In this document: positions 1-8,726 of the stretch, piece by piece
Position numbering within the stretch: position 1 is the first letter of the stretch
How the letters are laid out: each line of letters opens with the position of its first letter
Origin: Bacillota bacterium
GTDB taxonomy: Bacteria; Bacillota; Negativicutes; Sporomusales; CTSoil-080
Direction: 5' to 3'
DNA length: 38,428 nucleotides
Assembly: GCA_017889635.1 (NCBI GenBank)
Contig: JAGGAC010000056.1
Span: 1 to 38,428, forward strand
Position numbers and translations under genes: made by a program
Notes under the pieces: model-generated
The model's input: only the letters and a program-made list of their open reading frames with translations
What the model was told of the DNA's origin: nothing
The model's database searches: none

Positions 1-75
1 AAGAATTACTTTTGTTTCGGTTGCTCTTTTTCAAGTGCAACCCGCACATCTGGCTTTTATTTACCTACATTGTTT

Positions 76-90
76 AGTTTTCAAAGAACA
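76..90 (-). promoter_or_regulatory. boxA-like rRNA antitermination element
   Basis: On the minus strand the sequence reads TGTTCTTTGAAAACT, very close to the boxA/leader motif (TGCTCTTTGAAAACT) found upstream of 16S and in rRNA spacers of Firmicutes, where NusB-S10 load for antitermination. It lies about 36 bases downstream of the second promoter, the expected place in an rRNA leader. Confidence 0.65.
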
Positions 91-125
91 CTTTTCGTTC
101 GCGCCCCGTTTGAGGCGACTTGTAT

Positions 126-154
126 ATGTTAACATAACCTTGCGGTGTTGTCAA
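126..154 (-). promoter_or_regulatory. rRNA promoter P2 (sigma-A type)
   Basis: Minus-strand -35 TTGACA (149-154), 17-base spacer and -10 TAACAT (126-131). It is the downstream member of a tandem pair, as is typical of rRNA operons. Confidence 0.75.
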
Positions 155-212
155 CATCTTTTTTTGTTTCTGTCTTGCGTTTGCCGCTTGTTTTTAAAGA
201 AGCAGCTTATTT

Positions 213-241
213 ATATTAACACAACCAATTTGTTGTGTCAA
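213..241 (-). promoter_or_regulatory. rRNA promoter P1 (sigma-A type)
   Basis: Minus-strand -35 TTGACA (236-241), exactly 17 bases, then -10 TAATAT (213-218). The spacer carries a small inverted repeat (ACACAAC ... GTTGTGT). It lies 87 bases upstream of P2. Confidence 0.75.
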
Positions 242-333
242 TATATTTTTGTTGTTTTCCTTTGCTGATAATAACTCAGCAGGAACGCAAGAAATATAGT
301 ACCATAATAATTATCTCTAGTCAAGGGCAGCGC

Positions 334-951
334 CTACATTTTTAGAAGATAAATCAGATATGCGCCGCTTATCCACATAATTATCGCTGAAAACCGATTA
401 AGTAGCCCCAGAATATATCCCGATCTGTCTAACGTTCTCACTATTCTTCCCATACTGGCGAGTAATGTAAACCAGCACCAAGAAACCAATATGCAGGCTG
501 TCATAAAGGCTATTTTCTGCTCACCGCCATATGATAGCGAACTGGTACCAATAACACCAATAGTATCTAAAATAGCATGAGGATTAAGGATAGACACCGA
601 CAATGCAAACAGTACTTGTCTCCAGAGCGACCAATCCTTTGCTTCATTCTGTTTAAGCCGTATGTAATCACTATTCTTCCACGTAAGCCACCCCATATAG
701 CTGATAAATACTATCCCCACGATCAAAAGTGCCACCTTAAGCCAAGCATAACTTAATACCACCAAGGAAACTCCCTGAACGGCAACTACAATTAGAACAG
801 TATCCGAAATCGCCGCCGCAATAACCGCCGGAAATACTCGCAGCCATGTTGATTGATAAGCCCCTTGAGAAAAAATAAACACATTTTGTACCCCTAGCGG
901 CAAAATAAGTCCAAGCGCCAAAATAAACCCATGCATAAATGCGACAAGCAT
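334..951 (-). CDS. LysE/ArgO-family amino-acid exporter
   Basis: A 205-residue inner-membrane protein with about six hydrophobic segments, the normal size and topology of the LysE superfamily, which exports basic or other amino acids using the proton gradient. The N-terminal segment contains LPLGVQNVFIFSQG, matching the family signature LPLGPQNAFxxxQG of ArgO/LysE, except that the usual Pro before Gln is Val. The ATG start has an AGGAG site at good distance (GACAGGAG then TTGATTAA). It stands downstream of lysS, separated by a palindromic terminator, so it is probably transcribed on its own. The substrate cannot be read from sequence; arginine or lysine is the family default. Confidence 0.85.
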   Translation of the reverse strand: MLVAFMHGFILALGLILPLGVQNVFIFSQGAYQSTWLRVFPAVIAAAISDTVLIVVAVQGVSLVVLSYAWLKVALLIVGIVFISYMGWLTWKNSDYIRLKQNEAKDWSLWRQVLFALSVSILNPHAILDTIGVIGTSSLSYGGEQKIAFMTACILVSWCWFTLLASMGRIVRTLDRSGYILGLLNRFSAIIMWISGAYLIYLLKM

Positions 952-977
952 TTAATCAACTCCTGTCTTTACAAAAC

Positions 978-1009
978 TAATCGGCAGACTATTAATAGTC
1001 TGCCGATTA
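978..1009 (-). terminator. Perfect 32-bp palindrome downstream of lysS
   Basis: A perfect 16+16 inverted repeat (TAATCGGCAGACTATT and its complement) lies 4 bases after the lysS stop. The minus-strand tract after it (GTTTTGT) is only moderately T-rich. It probably ends the greA-lysS transcript. Confidence 0.65.
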
Positions 1010-1012
1010 ACC

Positions 1013-2512
<1,500 letters not shown>

Positions 2513-2537
2513 TTACGCCCCCATACAACACCCAAAA

Positions 2538-3017
2538 CTAGATGCCCTTAATATCCTTAATCTCATACTTCAATGTCCCTGCAGGCACGTGGACTTCAAC
2601 AATACTGCCTACTTTTTTCCCCATAATCGCTTCACCTACCGGCGATTCATTAGAAATTTTAAACTCAGTTGGATCAGCCTCTGCTGAACCAACAATAGCA
2701 TATTCTAACTCATCACCAAATTCGAGATCCTTCAAAAGTACCGTCGACCCCAATGATACCACATCGGCACTGATTTCATCCTCATCTATCAGCTTAGCGT
2801 TACGCAGCATTTTTTCCAGTGTTAATATCTCGCCTTCAATAAACGCCTGCTCATTTTTGGCATCTTCGTATTCTGAGTTTTCGCTAATATCACCAAACTC
2901 AATTGCCTGTTTAATTCGTTCAGCCACATCACGACGGCGTACCGACTTGAGATAATCCAGTTTTTGTTCTATTTTCTTTAGACCTTCTGCAGTGAGAATA
3001 GTTTGTTTTTCCGGCAT
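2538..3017 (-). CDS. greA: Transcription elongation factor GreA
   Basis: GreA enters the secondary channel of RNA polymerase and stimulates cleavage of backtracked transcripts. Its 159 residues are typical of GreA. The N-terminal coiled coil (1-75) carries the acidic tip [17 protein letters not shown], with D43 and E46 in the place of the essential acidic pair. The C-terminal FKBP-like domain contains [20 protein letters not shown] start after AAAGGGGAGCAAA. It is first gene of the greA-lysS unit, with a 160-base leader behind a perfect promoter. Confidence 0.96.
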   Translation of the reverse strand: MPEKQTILTAEGLKKIEQKLDYLKSVRRRDVAERIKQAIEFGDISENSEYEDAKNEQAFIEGEILTLEKMLRNAKLIDEDEISADVVSLGSTVLLKDLEFGDELEYAIVGSAEADPTEFKISNESPVGEAIMGKKVGSIVEVHVPAGTLKYEIKDIKGI

Positions 3018-3177
3018 TATTTTGCTCCCCTTTTATCTGTTAAATTACGTCCAACTTCCCGTAATATACTATTCTAATACCTCAGATATTGATGCAAGGA
3101 CGGCATAAACAATATAAATAGTGTCAAGCGAGCAACTTGACACTTTGCAGCACTCCGGGGCCCTCGTCCCCGCATTT
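3018..3177 (-). promoter_or_regulatory. Structured 5' leader of greA-lysS
   Basis: About 160 untranslated bases separate the likely transcription start (near 3177) from the greA ATG. The leader holds two hairpins: CGGGG/CCCCG around 3158-3174, and an 8-bp stem GTGTCAAG/CTTGACAC (3121-3128 with 3136-3143, loop 7). The second is followed by TATTTATATTG rather than a clean T run. There is no T-box signature or recognised riboswitch core. Function unknown. Confidence 0.4.
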
Positions 3178-3183
3178 AGGATA

Positions 3184-3212
3184 ATTATAGGCATAAACCA
3201 AGCGTTTGTCAA
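3184..3212 (-). promoter_or_regulatory. Consensus sigma-A promoter for greA-lysS
   Basis: Minus-strand TTGACA (3207-3212), exactly 17 bases, then TATAAT (3184-3189): a perfect match to the housekeeping consensus. It lies just downstream of the stop of the acyl-ACP-reductase-like gene, giving greA its own strong promoter. Confidence 0.85.
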
Positions 3213-3218
3213 CGATTT

Positions 3219-4310
3219 CTAACAGCTTACCTCCTTTTGCCCAGTTTTTTTTGCAATACTATCTTTGATCCGTTCGATTTCATCTGTGGTCACAGGACGA
3301 TCAAAGCTGCGAAACCCGGCAAGCTTAAAGCCATGTTTAGCGGCCAATTTTTCAATTGTTTGAATCTGTTTTACCGTAAGTTCCCGTCCCAGCGTAAAAT
3401 TTTCATAACGCTTTTCCAGTGCTAATATCATGGTTTCGGCCATACATGCATATGCCGTCTTAGGCGGAAAACCAAAATTCAGCCTAAAATTCACATCTCC
3501 AGGAACTTCAACGATTCCACCTTCAATAACCAAAACATCATCCCGCATGTCACTGACCCGTTTAGAAACATTGCGTGGACGAGCAACATCGCATACCACC
3601 GCGCCACTTTTTAAGTCTTCGGGTTCAATAATAACATCCACAGCGCTCGTCACCGCAATAACAATATCAGCAGCTCTCAGGGCTGCCTTAGTATTTGCAG
3701 TTACCTTCACTGCTAACCCTGATGTACGATATATTTGCGCGGCAACTTTTTCCAACTTACCTTCATCACGAGCTACCAAAGTAAGATATCGTACTTCCCT
3801 TGCCATAATCTGAGCGCAGGCCGCCCCAATCGACCCGCTGGCACCAAGCACAACAAGATTTGCCTGTTCCAAGTTGATTCCAAGAAGCTTAGCCGCCTGA
3901 CGCGTTCCCTCCAAAGCAGTTGCCACCGTGTAACTATTACCGGAAGTAACAGGTATCTTCAAATTGTTGGCAACAGTAATGCCTGCATCACCAACAACAG
4001 AAGTAAACGCCCCAAGCCCGAGAATCTTAGCCCCTAGCTTTTCAGCAACCTTGCCTGCCTTAATAATTTTATTCATTACATACGGCTCAGGTAAAATTGT
4101 CATCTGCCGAGAAGTTAGCGGACACCCTACAAACCACCCCTGAACCGCATTATGAGTTGATGAAACTCCACTTATGTCCGATACCCTAAATGGGGGAATA
4201 TACCTCATAATTCCTTCAACAAATCCATCTGACCACCCCTTGGCAAAAGAAAACTTACGACTAAAATCCTTTGCTGTGAGCGGATGGACCACGAATGCGA
4301 AGTTATCCAT
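3219..4310 (-). CDS. Long-chain acyl-ACP reductase-like dehydrogenase (AAR family)
   Basis: A 363-residue NAD(P)-dependent oxidoreductase. Seen: an N-terminal FAFVVHPLTAKDFSR; GLGAFTSVVG (98-107); VTSGNSYTVATALEG (121-135); nucleotide-binding GASGSIG (156-162); and a C-terminal YACMAETMILALE (287-299) followed by NFTLGRE. From knowledge of the family, these follow the order of cyanobacterial acyl-ACP reductase, which makes fatty aldehydes by way of a cysteine thioester; Cys289 falls at that catalytic position. Databases often label such Firmicute proteins shikimate dehydrogenase, but the fold match to AAR is clearly better. It is last in a three-gene unit, 22 bases after its neighbour, with a GGGGGAGAG ribosome site. 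No aldehyde-deformylating oxygenase is nearby, so alkane synthesis is not implied. The substrate is inferred. Confidence 0.75.
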   Translation of the reverse strand: MDNFAFVVHPLTAKDFSRKFSFAKGWSDGFVEGIMRYIPPFRVSDISGVSSTHNAVQGWFVGCPLTSRQMTILPEPYVMNKIIKAGKVAEKLGAKILGLGAFTSVVGDAGITVANNLKIPVTSGNSYTVATALEGTRQAAKLLGINLEQANLVVLGASGSIGAACAQIMAREVRYLTLVARDEGKLEKVAAQIYRTSGLAVKVTANTKAALRAADIVIAVTSAVDVIIEPEDLKSGAVVCDVARPRNVSKRVSDMRDDVLVIEGGIVEVPGDVNFRLNFGFPPKTAYACMAETMILALEKRYENFTLGRELTVKQIQTIEKLAAKHGFKLAGFRSFDRPVTTDEIERIKDSIAKKTGQKEVSC

Positions 4311-4332
4311 TTGTATGCTCTCCCCCTTTTAA

Positions 4333-5235
4333 TTATGATAGTTTCCGTACCTCGGGTTCAATCCCAATTCTATCAAGCAGCGAAACATACTCCATTGCTG
4401 ACAGCTCTTCAGGACGCTTTTCGGCCAAAGCAACTAGAATAGCCTCCATAATATTTGTGCCGAATGCCCGACCAGCAATTGCCGGAGTTGTTGTCACTAA
4501 ATTTGCCACCCCACGATCACGCAGCAAATTCTCATCCTCCATAGTCACAGTATTGGTAATAACTGTTTTTCCACTAAGCATTGCCGGCATATACCGTCGT
4601 ATAAAATGAAAATCGCCGGCAATAATGTCCGCCTCTTGAAAGTAGCTGCCAAAACGCGGGCGAAATTCATTTTGCCGCTTACCGGTTGGATAAAAATTGC
4701 TTATAGGCAGTCTAGTAACCACCGGTGCCGCTACCTTCACAATTCGGGCAAGACTTTTAAGCGTCCTTATTGGAATAGGAAGTCCTAACCCGAATAACAG
4801 ATCGCCAAATACCGTTTTAGTGCCCGCCTCAACCAAAGCTTCCGCCAGACCAAATCTGTCTAACGCACAAACTACAAGCGCTTTACGGCCTTTGAAATCC
4901 ATTCCCCGACTACTTTCCAAAAAACCAACCACACGCCGCTCCAAAGTATTCTTAATTCCACTTCCGTCAACTACAGGTGTTATCTTGGCTGCAGCTGCGA
5001 TTTTAGCCGACTCTTTGAAAGTATACCGTTTACACCCGGCGTAAATATAAAGATCGGTACCGCCTAAGCCAAATGCATCCACTTTTCCGTCCAAACTGCG
5101 TATCAGTTCTACTGCCTTTTCCCGATCTCCGTCCGTACCTATTCGCTCGATAGAAAAGGTATGGCCACCAAACTTCTGTTGAGCCTTATTATCTCGTTTT
5201 GAAGAACCGAGACTAATACTCACTACCCGTTTCAT
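4333..5235 (-). CDS. Protein conventionally annotated as quinate 5-dehydrogenase; function unproven
   Basis: A 300-residue soluble protein of a Firmicute family usually labelled quinate dehydrogenase. The N-terminus (MKRVVSISLGSSKRD) and FGLGGTDLYIYAG (56-67) look Rossmann-like, but there is no ordinary GxGxxG dinucleotide loop and none of the shikimate-dehydrogenase hallmark Lys/Asp pattern, so the label should be doubted. The C-terminal part contains DIIAGDFHFIRRYMP and TTTPAIAGRAFGTN, which look like conserved active-site segments. It lies 14 bases after the regulator and 22 bases before the acyl-ACP-reductase-like gene. The three are probably one operon, and a joint role with the neighbouring reductase is the best inference. 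Confidence 0.5.
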   Translation of the reverse strand: MKRVVSISLGSSKRDNKAQQKFGGHTFSIERIGTDGDREKAVELIRSLDGKVDAFGLGGTDLYIYAGCKRYTFKESAKIAAAAKITPVVDGSGIKNTLERRVVGFLESSRGMDFKGRKALVVCALDRFGLAEALVEAGTKTVFGDLLFGLGLPIPIRTLKSLARIVKVAAPVVTRLPISNFYPTGKRQNEFRPRFGSYFQEADIIAGDFHFIRRYMPAMLSGKTVITNTVTMEDENLLRDRGVANLVTTTPAIAGRAFGTNIMEAILVALAEKRPEELSAMEYVSLLDRIGIEPEVRKLS

Positions 5236-5249
5236 TTGCGGCCTCCTGA

Positions 5250-5771
5250 TTATGAATGTAACTGCCGAATAATATTCCTAATTTCATTGACATCTACATA
5301 CTTGTCAGTTGCAAGTGGTGATTCTCCAATCTCAACACCAATTACGTCTTTGTCAAGCAAGCTCGTAGCTAACTTAACCCGCATGTCTGATCCGATAATG
5401 ATGACACTATCATACATTCGAAGAACGCCTACAAGTTCCATAATCATGTTCGTCAATTCCACACCAGTCTTACTTTGGACAAACTCCCAACGTTCCTTCT
5501 CAGACATCACGAGACAGTAATCAACCCCCTCAACTTGCGCCATCTGGCTTAATTCAGAACAGTTTTCTATTGGAAAACCAACCAGGGCGACCCGTCCGCC
5601 TTTGCGAACCTCGCCTAAGCTTTCCAGACGGGAAATAAACGTGCGATCAACACCTAGTTTGTTGGCAATATCCTGTTGCGACATTCCCCGCACTCGTTTC
5701 TCCAGAATGTCATCAATTACACGATGAATTTTTTGGCTATTTAGAATTTTCTCGCCAATATGTAGCAGCAT
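5250..5771 (-). CDS. HTH transcriptional regulator of the quinate/AAR-like unit
   Basis: About 173 residues starting at MLLHIGEKI. An upstream in-frame ATG at 5834 is rejected because the interval contains a 26-bp palindrome that looks like an operator, and a GGGAG site precedes 5771. Residues 31-51 (SQQDIANKLGVDRTFISRLES) form a clear helix-turn-helix. The rest (VALVGFPIENCSEL onward) looks like a small alpha/beta sensor domain with hydrophobic strands VDYCLVMS and DSVIIIGSD. It is first gene of the three-gene unit and ends 14 bases before the next gene. Autoregulation through the palindrome is likely. The effector is unknown. Confidence 0.7.
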   Translation of the reverse strand: MLLHIGEKILNSQKIHRVIDDILEKRVRGMSQQDIANKLGVDRTFISRLESLGEVRKGGRVALVGFPIENCSELSQMAQVEGVDYCLVMSEKERWEFVQSKTGVELTNMIMELVGVLRMYDSVIIIGSDMRVKLATSLLDKDVIGVEIGESPLATDKYVDVNEIRNIIRQLHS

Positions 5772-5794
5772 AATTGCACCGCTCCCACATAATA

Positions 5795-5820
5795 ATATGT
5801 GCACAAAGTTGTGTACATAT
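5795..5820. promoter_or_regulatory. 26-bp palindromic operator candidate
   Basis: Arms ATATGTGCACAA (5795-5806) and TTGTGTACATAT (5809-5820) around a two-base centre, matching at 11 of 12 positions. It lies 24 bases upstream of the chosen regulator start. On the minus strand it overlaps a weak promoter (TTGAAA, 16 bases, TATGTA), so binding would block transcription. Best read as the autoregulatory site of the adjacent HTH protein. Confidence 0.6.
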
Positions 5821-5867
5821 ACATATTTTAGCATTTTTCAAATAACTTTTCCACCATAAATACCAAA

Positions 5868-6815
5868 TTATGGTTCAAAAGGAAACCGACTAATGATTTT
5901 CTTTAATGTATCCACTTTAAGCCTAGTATCATCATGACGCATGCCCCTTTTTAGTCCCGCCAGCACCCTGATTCCCTCGGTGGTGGTAATCCCTAAATCA
6001 GCGGTCAACTGACTCATCGCACTTCGCCTGGCATCATGGAGAGACTGCGCAACCGATTTTCCGGCTGCAACATTATCGATCAATTCTTTTGTCAAGTAAA
6101 ACTGAGCCAAATTACTCATCGGGTTGCCACAAGCTCCGGTGGAAGTTCGTCCAATAACCTCCGGCATCGCAAAACGCATTCCCCACTCTACCGATTGTTT
6201 TAATTCATCCGTTTCTTTCGCCATTTCAGTCAACAAAGTACGCGGAGTACACAACCCATATGTACTCAAGGCCCTAATAATTCCATGTTCTATTGTATGG
6301 GCCTGTTCCTCAGTAACCAGACCACCCAAATTAGCCCGGATGCTCACCTCCCGGCCAGCTTCTAAATTAGTACCATAAACTGTAACAACAATATCTGTTT
6401 TATCGCGGAACTCAGTAAACCCGCCAGCCGGTAACCATCCTGCGCCGGAAATAGCAGGGTACTCCTTGCGCTTAGCCTTAAGTTGCATTAAATTAATATC
6501 GGAAGAGAAAATGCTGGAGTCTACAACATGCAGGGTATTCCACCTTGCATGCCCCCTTCCTTCAAGCATTGCCATTGAAACACTATGCTCCTGACCATCC
6601 GCATCGCTTACAGGTTGAGCCCACACCCTTAATATCCGTGCAACTACGCCAACAGGATACAAACTTGCTTCATCCGCTATCCATGGGCAAACAAGAACAT
6701 CCTGTCCCACCTTAGCGACAAACTTATTTTGATCAGCAACAGCAAAAGCCCCAGACACCAACCCTCCTTGCGGGTTCGGCAAGACCCCGTTCGCTACCGG
6801 TAGAATCAACATCAT
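5868..6815 (-). CDS. LON-substrate-binding-domain protein with an HxxEH C-terminal domain; function unknown
   Basis: 315 residues from the ATG at 6815, only 4 bases after the dusB stop and preceded by AGAGGTG; a longer frame reading into dusB is rejected. The N-terminal 100 residues resemble the LON/PUA-like domain: ILPVANGVLPNP, then YPVGVVARILRVWAQP (53-68) and MLEGRGHARW (83-92), which parallel the VGTVARI...VLVEGxxRARI pattern of Lon protease. No AAA or Lon protease domain follows. The C-terminal half has HTIEH (173-177) within EEQAHTIEHGIIRAL, a Cys at 189, and GRTSTGACGNPMS (222-234). The HxxEH pattern occurs in zinc enzymes such as LuxS and M16 peptidases, so a metal site is possible but unproven. 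Co-transcribed with dusB. Confidence 0.6.
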   Translation of the reverse strand: MMLILPVANGVLPNPQGGLVSGAFAVADQNKFVAKVGQDVLVCPWIADEASLYPVGVVARILRVWAQPVSDADGQEHSVSMAMLEGRGHARWNTLHVVDSSIFSSDINLMQLKAKRKEYPAISGAGWLPAGGFTEFRDKTDIVVTVYGTNLEAGREVSIRANLGGLVTEEQAHTIEHGIIRALSTYGLCTPRTLLTEMAKETDELKQSVEWGMRFAMPEVIGRTSTGACGNPMSNLAQFYLTKELIDNVAAGKSVAQSLHDARRSAMSQLTADLGITTTEGIRVLAGLKRGMRHDDTRLKVDTLKKIISRFPFEP

Positions 6816-6819
6816 AACA

Positions 6820-7791
6820 CTACACCTCTGGCAAACCATATAATTTTTCAAGTATTGCGAAAAAATCATTCCGACTTTCCGCCTGATTAAACTTAAGCCT
6901 AATTTCAGCTGCATGTTGAAACCCTTTGGTATACCAAGCAGCATGCCGCCGCATTTCTCGAATCGCGACATATTCTCCCTTACATGCAACCAGCATATCC
7001 AAATGACGCATTACTAATGCAAGCCGTTCCCGCGCTGCCGGTAAAGGCTGCAGTTTACCTGTCTTAAGATACTCTATAACCTGGGAAAAAATCCAAGGAT
7101 TCCCTTGGGCTGCCCGTCCTATCATTATGCCATCGCAACCGGTTTCAGTCAACAATCGCAGCGCATCGTCAGGTGTGCGGACATCGCCGTTCCCAATGAC
7201 CGGAATAGTTATACTTTCTTTGACCGCACGGATAATATCCCAATCTGCCTTTCCGGCATAAAATTGTTCCCGCGTCCGGCCATGCACAGCTATTGCCGCA
7301 GCTCCGGCCCGTTCAGCAAGCTGAGCTATCTCCACCGCATTAACCGAACACTCATCCCAGCCTTTACGAATTTTTACCGTAACCGGAATCCCAACCGCAT
7401 CTACCACATTAGCTATTATCCGATATGCCAGCTCAGGCTGTCGCATCAAAGCTGAACCCTCGCCATTCTTAACTATTTTTGCTGTCGGACACCCCATATT
7501 AATATCGATTATATCAACACCGAACCGCTCGACAATTTTAGCCGCCGCTGCCATACTGTCAGGCTCCGACCCAAAAATCTGAACAGCAATCGGTCGTTCC
7601 TGTTCATCAAACTTCAAAAGATCAAGGGTGTTACAATTTTGATAAATAAGCCCCTTGGCACTAATCATTTCCGAATATACCAGACTACACCCCATTTCTT
7701 TAACCAGTATCCTGAATGGCAAGTCGGTCACACCCGCCATCGGAGCAAAAATAACTGCTGGTTCGCTAATCGTTTTTCTTCCGATCTGCAC
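6820..7791 (-). CDS. dusB: tRNA-dihydrouridine synthase DusB
   Basis: FMN- and NADPH-dependent reduction of uridine in the tRNA D-loop. 323 residues, the usual size. The TIM barrel begins FAPMAGVTDLPFR, has the catalytic cysteine in DINMGCPTAKI (C101), then VHGRTREQFYAGKADW and the phosphate-binding GNGDVRTPDDA and DGIMIGRAAQGNPW. The start is GTG at 7791, supported by AGGAG seven bases upstream. It is followed after 4 bases by the LON-domain gene, and separated from coaX upstream by 144 bases containing an inverted repeat. Confidence 0.95.
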   Translation of the reverse strand: MQIGRKTISEPAVIFAPMAGVTDLPFRILVKEMGCSLVYSEMISAKGLIYQNCNTLDLLKFDEQERPIAVQIFGSEPDSMAAAAKIVERFGVDIIDINMGCPTAKIVKNGEGSALMRQPELAYRIIANVVDAVGIPVTVKIRKGWDECSVNAVEIAQLAERAGAAAIAVHGRTREQFYAGKADWDIIRAVKESITIPVIGNGDVRTPDDALRLLTETGCDGIMIGRAAQGNPWIFSQVIEYLKTGKLQPLPAARERLALVMRHLDMLVACKGEYVAIREMRRHAAWYTKGFQHAAEIRLKFNQAESRNDFFAILEKLYGLPEV

Positions 7792-7872
7792 TTTACCACT
7801 CCTACCATATCAAAACTTAGTAACGGGCCATTATTTTTACTGAGCAAAATATTGCCAAATCATTTAGTTAGA

Positions 7873-7904
7873 GCAAAGGACTTGGCTTACGCCAAGTCCT
7901 TTGC
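7873..7904 (-). terminator. 14-bp perfect inverted repeat between coaX and dusB
   Basis: Arms GCAAAGGACTTGGC and GCCAAGTCCTTTGC around TTAC. It lies 32 bases past the coaX stop. The minus-strand sequence after it (TCTAACTAAATG) is not a T run, so it is a weak intrinsic terminator at best and may act as an mRNA end or processing structure. The first half of the interval contains a T-rich stretch before the hairpin instead. Confidence 0.45.
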
Positions 7905-7935
7905 CGTCAACAATTTTTTAAAACAACCAGTATAA

Positions 7936-8712
7936 TTACCCTTTTACAACAGCGTTACGCTCATAAATAATTCGAAGCCCCTCCAGCGTTAGAAAGGACT
8001 CGACTACATTAATAGTCTGCGATTCCTGGGCAATTAGATTAGCCAGTCCTCCTGTAGCCACCACGCAGGCTTCTCCGCCAAGCTCCACCCGCATCCGTCG
8101 TACAATCTCATCAACTTGTCCGACAAAGCCGAATATTATTCCCGACTGCATACTGGCAACAGTATTACGGCATATTACAGTCCGTGGCTTCACCAGTTCA
8201 ATTCTAGGCAACTTTGCCGCCCGTTGAAACAAAGCCTCGGTTGAAATTCCGATGCCGGGTGCTATAGCGCCGCCAAGATAATCACCATTATGATCAATAG
8301 CACAAAAGGTGGTAGCTGTACCAAAGTCAACAACAATAACCGGGCCACCGAATTTCTCGTAAGCAGCAATGGCATTAACAATTCTATCGGCCCCAACCTC
8401 GCGCGGATTTTCATATTTTATCCGAATGCCGGTTTTAATTCCCGGTCCAACTACAATCGGCTCCACATCAAAATACCGTTGGGCCATACGTTGCAATGGC
8501 ACCATTAATGGCGGCACTACCGATGATATTATCACCGCATGTATATCTGACATGTCTAGACCACGATGCGAAAAAAGTATATTCATCAATACCCCGTACT
8601 CGTCGGCAGTCTTTTGTCGATCGGTTGATACCCGCCAATGATGAAGGAGGTTTTCCTTATCATACACTCCGAGAACAATGTTAGTATTTCCCACATCAAA
8701 TACTAATAGCAT
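7936..8712 (-). CDS. coaX: Type III pantothenate kinase
   Basis: Phosphorylates pantothenate, the first step of CoA synthesis; type III enzymes are insensitive to CoA feedback and use a monovalent cation. 258 residues, normal for CoaX. Visible: DVGNTN (6-11), the phosphate loop of the ASKHA fold; GPGIKTG (89-95); GADR (107-110) with the catalytic Asp109; and DFGTATT (129-135). It follows birA by 14 bases with a GAAGGGA ribosome site. With panC and panD upstream, the locus carries pantothenate from beta-alanine to 4'-phosphopantothenate. Confidence 0.95.
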   Translation of the reverse strand: MLLVFDVGNTNIVLGVYDKENLLHHWRVSTDRQKTADEYGVLMNILFSHRGLDMSDIHAVIISSVVPPLMVPLQRMAQRYFDVEPIVVGPGIKTGIRIKYENPREVGADRIVNAIAAYEKFGGPVIVVDFGTATTFCAIDHNGDYLGGAIAPGIGISTEALFQRAAKLPRIELVKPRTVICRNTVASMQSGIIFGFVGQVDEIVRRMRVELGGEACVVATGGLANLIAQESQTINVVESFLTLEGLRIIYERNAVVKG

Positions 8713-8726
8713 ATTCCATTCCCTTC

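Larger units (their letters stand above)
1..333 (-). other. Upstream leader of an rRNA operon; no protein gene
   Basis: No convincing gene lies here; the plus-strand open frame near 35-268 has no ribosome site and reads like non-coding AT-rich sequence. On the minus strand the region holds two consensus promoters (213-241 and 126-154), a short GC hairpin (about 101-118) and a boxA-like antitermination element (76-90). This arrangement is what precedes 16S genes in Firmicutes, so an rRNA operon probably continues leftward beyond position 1. The 16S itself is not in the window, so this is inference from the promoter and leader pattern. Confidence 0.7.

Noticed and set aside
35-268. Plus-strand open frame of 77 codons
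   Set aside because: No ribosome site, low-complexity Leu/Phe/Cys-rich product, and it runs antisense over two rRNA-type promoters.
3018-3212. T-box or lysine riboswitch for greA-lysS
   Set aside because: No AGGGUGGNACCGCG core and no lysine-element pattern was found.
6816-6989. N-terminal extension of the LON-domain protein into dusB
   Set aside because: The extension would overlap the conserved dusB C-terminus; a proper ribosome site precedes the ATG at 6815.
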